Of a DNA stretch of 64,000 bases, positions 58,402 through 64,000 are shown in pieces. Position 1 is the stretch's first letter; each line of letters starts with the position of its first letter. Source of the DNA: Streptomyces marincola (GTDB lineage Bacteria; Actinomycetota; Actinomycetes; Streptomycetales; Streptomycetaceae); assembly GCF_020410765.1 (NCBI RefSeq), contig NZ_CP084541.1, forward strand, positions 496,001 through 560,000, written 5' to 3'. A program made the position numbers and the translations under genes. The notes beneath the pieces are model-generated. The model saw only the letters and a program-made list of their open reading frames with translations. It was not told the DNA's origin and did not search any database.

Positions 58402-58902
58402 TCAGACCGCCGCCGCGACGGAGGCGGGCGCTTCCTTCTCCAGGGTGATCAGGCTCAGGTGGCGCGACACCTGCTCGGTGCTCACGGGCGCGTAGCCGAG
58501 CCTGCGGTACAGGCGCAGGTTGCCCTCGCTGCGGTGACCGGTGAACAGGCGGTAGCGCGCGGCGGCGCGTTCGGCCGCGAGCCGGTCCTCGATCGCGACC
58601 AGCAGCCGGCCGCCCAGGCCGTGCCGCTGCATCCTCGGGTGGACGATGAGGCGTCCGATGCAGGCGGTGCCGTCGGCGTCCACGCGTCCCCTGACCGCGC
58701 CGACGACCTCGGGGCCGAGCCTGGCCACCAGGACGCAGGTCTCGCTGATCTCGGCGCGCGCGGCGGCCAGCGTCTCGGTCAGGGGCTCGATGGAATAGTC
58801 GCCGTAGAGTTCGGCCTCCGACTGGTAGCAGAGGTACTGCAACTTCAGGATCTGCTCCGCGTCCTGGTGGTCGGCCAGGCCGATGGTGACGCTCATACCC
58901 AT
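58402..58902 (-). CDS. GNAT-family N-acetyltransferase
   Basis: 166 residues. Acetyl-CoA loop IGRLIVHPRMQRHGLGGRLL and C-terminal FTGHRSEGNLRLYRRLGYAP are standard GNAT motifs. Of two nearby ATGs, 58902 has GGAGG nine bases ahead. Its 3' end faces the membrane gene pair (22 bp between stops). Confidence 0.88.
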   Translation of the reverse strand: MGMSVTIGLADHQDAEQILKLQYLCYQSEAELYGDYSIEPLTETLAAARAEISETCVLVARLGPEVVGAVRGRVDADGTACIGRLIVHPRMQRHGLGGRLLVAIEDRLAAERAAARYRLFTGHRSEGNLRLYRRLGYAPVSTEQVSRHLSLITLEKEAPASVAAAV

Positions 58903-59108
58903 GTGCACACGCCTCCGGTGAGGTCCGGGCCGGCCGCGCGCAGGGGTGAGGGTCGCGCACCGGCCGGCGATTGCCCTGACGGCGCAGGGTGTGACCTGCG
59001 CCGTCAGCATTGTGCTGGGCCGCGGGCCGCCGGGGGAATGCGCCGGCGCCAACTGGCTTGTGAGATTTCCGACTCACCGGTACCCGGACGGGTGAACGGG
59101 CCGGGCGT

Positions 59109-60275
59109 TCAGTCGCGGAAGTCGGCGGCGGCCAGCAGCGCGGTGTCGGGGTGGTCGGCGAACACGCCGTCGATCCCGGTCGCGAAGTAGGCGTCCAGCG
59201 CGCCGAACACGTCCCCGTACGCGTGCGGGTCCTCGCCGCGGCGGAACTCGGCGGGCAGGTACCGGTTCTCGTTGCGCAGCGTGTAGGGGTGCACGAGCAG
59301 TCCGGCGCGGTGCGCGTCCTCGACGAGGGAGGTGGGGCGGCCGAGCGAGCCGTCGGCCGCGCGCGGGATGACGAGGTCGAGGGTGGGGCCGATGCCCTGC
59401 GCGTACCGGGCGATCTCTCGCAGCCCGCGGCGCGTGACGAGGTCGGCGACGGTGCGCGGGTCGCCGGACTCCACGAAGTCCCACGGGCGGGAGCCAGCCG
59501 AGGAGAGCAGCACGACGCGCGGGGTGTCCACGAGCCTGGCCATGCGCTCCATGCTGGAGGGCTCGAAGGACTGGAGGATCAGGCGGGAGTTGGCGCGGTG
59601 CAGCCGGTGCCGGCGCAGCAGGCGGGCGAGCGGTTCCTCCAGGCCCAGGCCCAGGGAGCGGAAGTAGGTGGGGTGCTTGGTCTCGGTGTACAGCCACACC
59701 GGACGGCCCCGCTCGCGCCCCTGCTCGGCGGCCCAGTCGAGGACTTCCTCGAAGGTCGGGACGGCCCAACGTCCGTCGTACAGGGTGTTGTTGGGGCGCT
59801 GCTCGGGTATCCGCTCGACGGCGCGCAGGGTCTTCAGCTCCCGGAGCGTGAAGTCCTCGGTGAACCAGCCGGTCAGCTCCTGCCCGTCGACGGTCTTGGT
59901 GGTGCGGCGGTCGGCGAACTCCGGGTGGTCCGCGACGTCGGTGGTGCCGGAGATGTCGTTCTCGTGCCGGCAGACCAGGTGGCCGTCCTTGGTGGGCACC
60001 AGGTCCTGCTCGATGATGTCGGCCCCCATGTCGAGCCCGAGCTGGTAGGCGCCGATGGTGTGTTCCGGCCGGTAGCCGGAGGCGCCGCGGTGGGCGACGA
60101 CCGTGGGGACGGGCAGTTCGCGGGAGAGGTCGCGCGCGCCCGGGCGCGAGCCCGCGACCGCGGGTGCCGCGGTGCCGAGCAGGGCGGCGGCGCCGGCCGC
60201 GCCGGCCGTCATGCCGAGCAGGGCCCGACGTCCGGGGTGCCCCGCGTCCGCGCCTGCCGTCTGGTGAGCTGCCAT
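59109..60275 (-). CDS. Exported glycerophosphodiester phosphodiesterase
   Basis: Hydrolyses glycerophosphodiesters to glycerol 3-phosphate and an alcohol. 388 residues. A twin-arginine signal (GRRALLGMTAGAAGAAALLG, Arg16-Arg17, cleavage near 41) points to Tat export. Catalytic motifs VVAHRGASGYRPEHT (His62, Arg63, Glu of PEHT) and IIEQDLVPTKDGHLVCRHE are complete; DGVFADHPDTAL ends the domain. ATG at 60275 has GGAG five bases ahead. Role: phospholipid or teichoic-acid debris as phosphate/glycerol source. Confidence 0.93.
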   Translation of the reverse strand: MAAHQTAGADAGHPGRRALLGMTAGAAGAAALLGTAAPAVAGSRPGARDLSRELPVPTVVAHRGASGYRPEHTIGAYQLGLDMGADIIEQDLVPTKDGHLVCRHENDISGTTDVADHPEFADRRTTKTVDGQELTGWFTEDFTLRELKTLRAVERIPEQRPNNTLYDGRWAVPTFEEVLDWAAEQGRERGRPVWLYTETKHPTYFRSLGLGLEEPLARLLRRHRLHRANSRLILQSFEPSSMERMARLVDTPRVVLLSSAGSRPWDFVESGDPRTVADLVTRRGLREIARYAQGIGPTLDLVIPRAADGSLGRPTSLVEDAHRAGLLVHPYTLRNENRYLPAEFRRGEDPHAYGDVFGALDAYFATGIDGVFADHPDTALLAAADFRD

Positions 60276-60509
60276 CGTCACTCCGTAGGGCTCGTCCGTC
60301 GTCGGGCCGCGCGCTCCGGCGGCCCGTGATCGCGCCCGATCGTAGGGAAGCGGCGCTGTCCGCACGGGTACATGCGGGGGAACGGCCGGGGAATGCGCGT
60401 CAAACCCGAGTATCGGGGGCGAGCACCCGGTGCGCGCGGCGTGCCCCGGCGCGGGTATCGTCCCTAGGCATGCTGAAACACGCATGCCCATGACCGACCG
60501 GAGGGGAAG

Positions 60510-61190
60510 TTGTCCCGTTTCGTGCTGCTGAAGGTGCTGCTCGGCCCGCTGCTGAAGCTTTTCTTCCGGCCCCGGGTCGAGGGAATCCGGCAGATCCCCG
60601 CCGACGGGCCGGTGATCCTGGCCGGGAACCACCTCACGTTCATCGATTCGATCATTCTGCCGCTGGTCATGGAGCGGCAGGTCTTCTTCATCGGCAAGGA
60701 CGAGTACGTCAAGGGCCGTTCCCTGCGGGGTCGCCTGATGGCGTGGTTCTTCACGGCCGTCGGCATGATCCCGGTCGACCGGGACGGCGGGCACGGCGGG
60801 GTGGCCGCGCTCATGACCGGGCGGCGTGTCCTGGAGGAGGGCAAGGTCTTCGGCATCTACCCGGAGGGCACCCGGTCACCCGACGGACGTCTGTACCGGG
60901 GGCGCACCGGGATCGCGCGGCTCACGCTGATGACGGGCGCGCCGGTGGTGCCGTTCGCGATGATCGGCACCGACCGGGTCCAGCCGGGGGGGCGCGGCCT
61001 GCCGCGGGTCGGCCGGGGGCGCAGGATCACGGTGCGGTTCGGCCAGCCGCTCGACTTCTCGCGGTACGAGGGCATGGACCGGGACCGCTACGTGCTGCGT
61101 GCCGTCACCGACGAGGTGATGACCGAGGTGATGCGCCTCTCCGGGCAGGAGTACGTGGACATGTACGCCACCAAGGCGAAGGCCGCCTGA
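60510..61190 (+). CDS. 1-acyl-sn-glycerol-3-phosphate acyltransferase
   Basis: PlsC-type acyltransferase, 226 residues. HX4D motif at His41-Asp46 (NHLTFID), IPVDRDGG, EGTR at 121-124 (YPEGTRSPDG) and APVVPFAMIGTD. TTG start at 60510 directly after GGAGGGGAAG. Makes phosphatidic acid at the inner membrane. Divergent from the phosphodiesterase gene. Confidence 0.92.
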   Translation: MSRFVLLKVLLGPLLKLFFRPRVEGIRQIPADGPVILAGNHLTFIDSIILPLVMERQVFFIGKDEYVKGRSLRGRLMAWFFTAVGMIPVDRDGGHGGVAALMTGRRVLEEGKVFGIYPEGTRSPDGRLYRGRTGIARLTLMTGAPVVPFAMIGTDRVQPGGRGLPRVGRGRRITVRFGQPLDFSRYEGMDRDRYVLRAVTDEVMTEVMRLSGQEYVDMYATKAKAA

Positions 61191-61217
61191 GGGCGCGCCC
61201 CGCCCCCGCGCCCCGCG

Positions 61218-62189
61218 TCAGGTCCAGGGCAGCGCGGAGCGGCTGCGCCAGTACGCGTCCGGCGGTTCGGCCAGCCGGGTGAACGCGTCCAGGTGCGCGG
61301 CGTCCAGGCGCAGCCGGGCGGCGGCGAGGTTGTCCGCGAGCTGCTCCTCGGTGGCCGCCCCCGACAGGACGATCCCGGTCCACGGCTGGGCCAGCACGGC
61401 GGCGAGGGCAACGGCGTCGGGCCCGGTGCCGGTCGCATCCGCGACCTCCCGCAGCTCGCCCGGCGCCTCGGCCCCGGCGAGGCGGCCGTTGGCCAGCGCC
61501 TCCTTGACGATGACGGTGCGGCCCGCCGCGTGCGCCTCCGCGAGCGCGGGGGCGGCGGACTGCTCCAGCACGTTGTACGTGGCCTGCACCGTCCGGAACA
61601 GGGGCCGCCCGCCCCGTTCGATCTCCAGCGCCGCCCGGATCGTCTCCGCCTGGCGCGGGCCGCTGGTGGACAGGCCCACGTCGACGCCGGTGTCGGCCAG
61701 GCCGGCCAGCCGGTCGAGCACGGCCGGGTCGGCCAGCACCCGGCTGTCCTGGGTGGCCGAGTGGATCTGGTACAGGTCGAGCCGGCCGCCGAGCAGCGCC
61801 CGGCTCTCGGCCCACTGCCGGTCGAACGTGGCGGCCCCGTGGTCCTTGACCTCGTGGACGTCCGCGTCGGCACGCCAGTCCGCCGTGTAGGTGTAGCCCC
61901 ACTTGCTGCCGACCACGACGTCGGTCGCCTCCGGCCGCCCGGTGAGCCAGTCGGCGAGGAACTCCTCGGCCCTGCCGTAGGAACGCGCCGTGTCGAGGTA
62001 GCGGACGCCGGCCGCGTGGGCCGCGTCGAGCAGCTGGTGGGTGCGGGCCCGCAGCGCCTCGGGCGTGCGCGGCGCGGGCAGGTCGCGGGCCCGCCCGAGG
62101 TTGATGTACCCGGGGCGGCCGACGGCGGCGAGGCCGAGCCCGATGCGGGCGGTGCCGGTCGCGGCCGGGGTGAAGCGGGAGAACGCCAT
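61218..62189 (-). CDS. Aldo/keto reductase
   Basis: 323 residues, TIM barrel. LGLGLAAVGRPGYINLG, the catalytic-Asp/Tyr region GVRYLDTARSYGRAEEFL, Lys in VVGSKWGY and a C-terminal NADPH site (IVLSGAATEEQLADNLAA) are present. ATG at 62189 with GAAGGT ahead. Convergent with the acyltransferase gene. Substrate unknown. Confidence 0.9.
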   Translation of the reverse strand: MAFSRFTPAATGTARIGLGLAAVGRPGYINLGRARDLPAPRTPEALRARTHQLLDAAHAAGVRYLDTARSYGRAEEFLADWLTGRPEATDVVVGSKWGYTYTADWRADADVHEVKDHGAATFDRQWAESRALLGGRLDLYQIHSATQDSRVLADPAVLDRLAGLADTGVDVGLSTSGPRQAETIRAALEIERGGRPLFRTVQATYNVLEQSAAPALAEAHAAGRTVIVKEALANGRLAGAEAPGELREVADATGTGPDAVALAAVLAQPWTGIVLSGAATEEQLADNLAAARLRLDAAHLDAFTRLAEPPDAYWRSRSALPWT

Positions 62190-62274
62190 GCGGTGACCTT
62201 CGGAACGTGTGCCGCCCTCGCGGCGGCCTCGGGTGCGTGCCCTCACCGTATCCACCCCGGGCGCCGCGGCCGGC

Positions 62275-63084
62275 TCAGAGGGTGGCGAGGAAGTCCGCGA
62301 CGGCGCGGGCGAAGCCCTCGGGATCCTCGTCGTGGACCCAGTGCCCGCGGCCGGGGAACTCCCGCAGCGTGGTGCGCGGCCGGCGTTCGGCCATCGCGTG
62401 GGCCATCGCGGTGGGCAGCACGAAGCTCTCCGTGCCGTGGATCAGCAGCGCGGGGCAGGTCGAGGCGAGCCAGTCGGGCCACCAGTCGCCCATGAGGAGG
62501 CGCTGGGACTCCATCAGCTGGTCGTGGTCGAACAGGAAGCCCCAGCCGTCCTCGTACTCGGTCGCGCTCTCCAGGAAGTACCCGGCGTCCGGGATGCCGT
62601 GCGCCTCGACGGCCCGGCGCAGTCCGGCGAGCGAGCCCGTGCGCCGCGGCCAGCCGCTGATGTCGAGGACAGGGTTCGCGACGTCCGGCTGCCGGTTGAG
62701 CGCCCCGTGGTCCTCGACGATCAGGGCGGCGACCAGCTCGGGGTGACGGGCCGCGAGGCGGAACGCGGTGACCCCGCCCGCGGAGTGCCCGAGCACGACG
62801 GCGGGGCCGGCGCCGAGGTCGCGCAGAAACGTTGCCGCGTCCTCAAGGTAGGCGTCGGGGTGCACGTCGCCGTCCCGTCCGCTGCGGCCGTGCGCGCGCT
62901 GTTCGAGGGCGATCACCCGGTGGCCGGAGCCGAGCGCGGCGGCCAGGGGCGCGAACATCCGGGCGCGGCCGAAGTGCCCGTGCAGGGCGAGCAGGGGCCG
63001 GCCCGTGCCGCCGAAGTCGGCGTACGCCAGGCGCAGGCCGCGCACGTCGGCGTACCGCAGCGGTACGGATGGCTCGTTCTCCAT
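62275..63084 (-). CDS. Alpha/beta hydrolase
   Basis: 269 residues. Oxyanion-hole LLALHGHFG, nucleophile GHSAGG (Ser101), Asp in a late strand (ALLIHGTES) and His in GRGHWVHDE. ATG at 63084 with AAGGGAAG ahead. Its substrate cannot be inferred. Confidence 0.9.
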   Translation of the reverse strand: MENEPSVPLRYADVRGLRLAYADFGGTGRPLLALHGHFGRARMFAPLAAALGSGHRVIALEQRAHGRSGRDGDVHPDAYLEDAATFLRDLGAGPAVVLGHSAGGVTAFRLAARHPELVAALIVEDHGALNRQPDVANPVLDISGWPRRTGSLAGLRRAVEAHGIPDAGYFLESATEYEDGWGFLFDHDQLMESQRLLMGDWWPDWLASTCPALLIHGTESFVLPTAMAHAMAERRPRTTLREFPGRGHWVHDEDPEGFARAVADFLATL

Positions 63085-63296
63085 GGTGCTTCCCTTCATC
63101 CCCCGCACGGACGGTGTCCCGGCCGGGACGGCCGGAACGCGGCAGCCGACAATAGCCGGTGGCCGGTGCGGACTTGGGGGCGGGGGCGGCTCCGGCGATC
63201 TTGCTCACGCGGCCCGACCGGGACTGTCACATACGATGATCCTGATTTCTGACGCAGCCGGGGCGTGGACCGCGCGGCACGAACGAGGAGTTGGGC

Positions 63297-64000
63297 ATGG
63301 CGGACGGCGGGAAGGGCGGGGCCGTCGCGGCGGACCGCCCCGTGCGGTGGGGCATCCTGGCGACCGGCGGCATCGCCGCCAAACTGGCCGGGGACCTCGC
63401 GGACCTGCCGGACGCCGAGGTGGCCGCGGTGGCCTCCCGCGCGCCAGGACCGGCCGCGGAGTTCGCCCGGCGGTTCGACATCCCGCGCTCCCACGGCAGT
63501 TGGGCCGACCTCGCGGCCGACCCCGACGTGGACGTGGTGTACGTGGCCACGCCGCACTCGGCGCACCACGCCGCGACGCGCCTGTGCCTCGATGCGGGCA
63601 AGCCGGTCCTGTGCGAGAAGCCGTTCACCCTCACCGCGGCCGAGGCGAAGGACCTGGTCGGCCTGGCCAGGTCCCGCGGCGTCTTCCTGATGGAGGCCAT
63701 GTGGATGAACTGCAACCCGGTGATCCGGCGCATGGCCGACCTGGTGCGGGACGGAGCGATCGGCGAAATCCGCACGATTCACGCGGACTTCGGCATCGGC
63801 GGGCCGCTCGACCCGGGCCACCGGCTGCTCGACCCCGCCCTCGGCGGCGGCGCGCTGCTCGACCTGGGCGTGTACCCCGTGTCCTTCGCGCACCTGCTGC
63901 TCGGTGAGCCGTCGGAGGTCGCGGCGTGGGCCCGGCTGCGCGACGGGGTCGACGAGAACACCGGGATGCTGCTCGGCCACGCCTCGGGCGCGGTGGCCGC
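63297..64000 (+). CDS. Gfo/Idh/MocA-family oxidoreductase, truncated by the window edge
   Basis: NAD(P)-dependent dehydrogenase of the trans-1,2-dihydrobenzene-1,2-diol/sugar type. 234 residues visible. Rossmann start RWGILATGGIAAKLAGDL, the conserved VLCEKPFTLT lysine motif and FLMEAMWMNCNPVIRRM are present; LDLGVYPVSFAHLLLG follows. ATG with GAGGAG ahead. The C-terminus is outside the window. Divergent from the alpha/beta hydrolase. Confidence 0.92.
   Translation, partial: MADGGKGGAVAADRPVRWGILATGGIAAKLAGDLADLPDAEVAAVASRAPGPAAEFARRFDIPRSHGSWADLAADPDVDVVYVATPHSAHHAATRLCLDAGKPVLCEKPFTLTAAEAKDLVGLARSRGVFLMEAMWMNCNPVIRRMADLVRDGAIGEIRTIHADFGIGGPLDPGHRLLDPALGGGALLDLGVYPVSFAHLLLGEPSEVAAWARLRDGVDENTGMLLGHASGAVA

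Overview
The window is a stretch of core chromosome from a high-GC, sporulating actinomycete, almost certainly a Streptomyces or close relative. The basis is the codon bias, frequent GTG/TTG starts, ssgB (a sporulation gene confined to streptomycete-like actinomycetes), a DmdR/DtxR-type iron box, and gene order that follows the Streptomyces alaS-rpsD-hisS-rel-secDF-ruvABC-pdxST-PIM-thrS-ssgB block. Both ends cut genes: aroC on the left, a Gfo/Idh/MocA oxidoreductase on the right. No insertion sequence, phage, CRISPR array or large biosynthetic cluster was seen.

Layout. 0-7 kb: a minus-strand operon of two small membrane proteins, alaS, ruvX, mltG, aroE and aroC, with start/stop overlaps through much of it. 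7-17.5 kb: a STAND/AfsR-type ATPase without DNA-binding domain, rpsD, an iron-box-controlled DUF2470 gene, rarA, a VKOR-like protein, an MBL hydrolase with hisS, a membrane cyclophilin and a DUF349 protein. 17.5-29.5 kb: stringent-response rel, apt, secF-secD-yajC, ruvB-ruvA-ruvC, yebC, and pdxT-pdxS (PLP synthase). 29.8-38 kb: the phosphatidylinositol mannoside block pimA-patA-pgsA with a LemA-like protein, an Ap4A-phosphorylase-like HIT protein and thrS, then tRNA-Val(CAC). This order resembles the mycobacterial thrS-HIT-pgsA-patA-pimA block. 38.5-43.7 kb: ssgB, a CGNR zinc-finger regulator, small membrane proteins, a DsbA/FrnE-like protein, GNAT acetyltransferases, and pabC/pabB (p-aminobenzoate for folate).

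43.8-47.2 kb looks like the most accessory part: a four-tRNA cluster (Gly, Cys, Val, Val), a strong terminator, two tandem small secreted proteins of no recognised family, a 55-aa membrane protein and a Ser/Thr kinase with no extracellular sensor. 47.2-54.2 kb: an rRNA methyltransferase and corrin/siroheme genes (cobA/cysG-like, a BluB-CobT fusion with a long repetitive N-terminus, cobL/cbiET). 54.3-57.1 kb: a MetNIQ methionine importer. 57.5-64 kb: two overlapping membrane genes, a GNAT, a Tat-exported glycerophosphodiester phosphodiesterase, an AGPAT acyltransferase, an aldo/keto reductase, an alpha/beta hydrolase and the truncated oxidoreductase.

Several transcription units end in long, perfect GC-rich hairpins without a U-tract (at 17462-17503, 20159-20189, 35705-35734, 37848-37879 and 45498-45531). 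Most genes are housekeeping. The best second-look items are the tandem secreted pair beside the tRNA cluster, the iron-box/DUF2470 unit, the lone STAND ATPase, and the unassigned membrane protein opposite the PIM operon.
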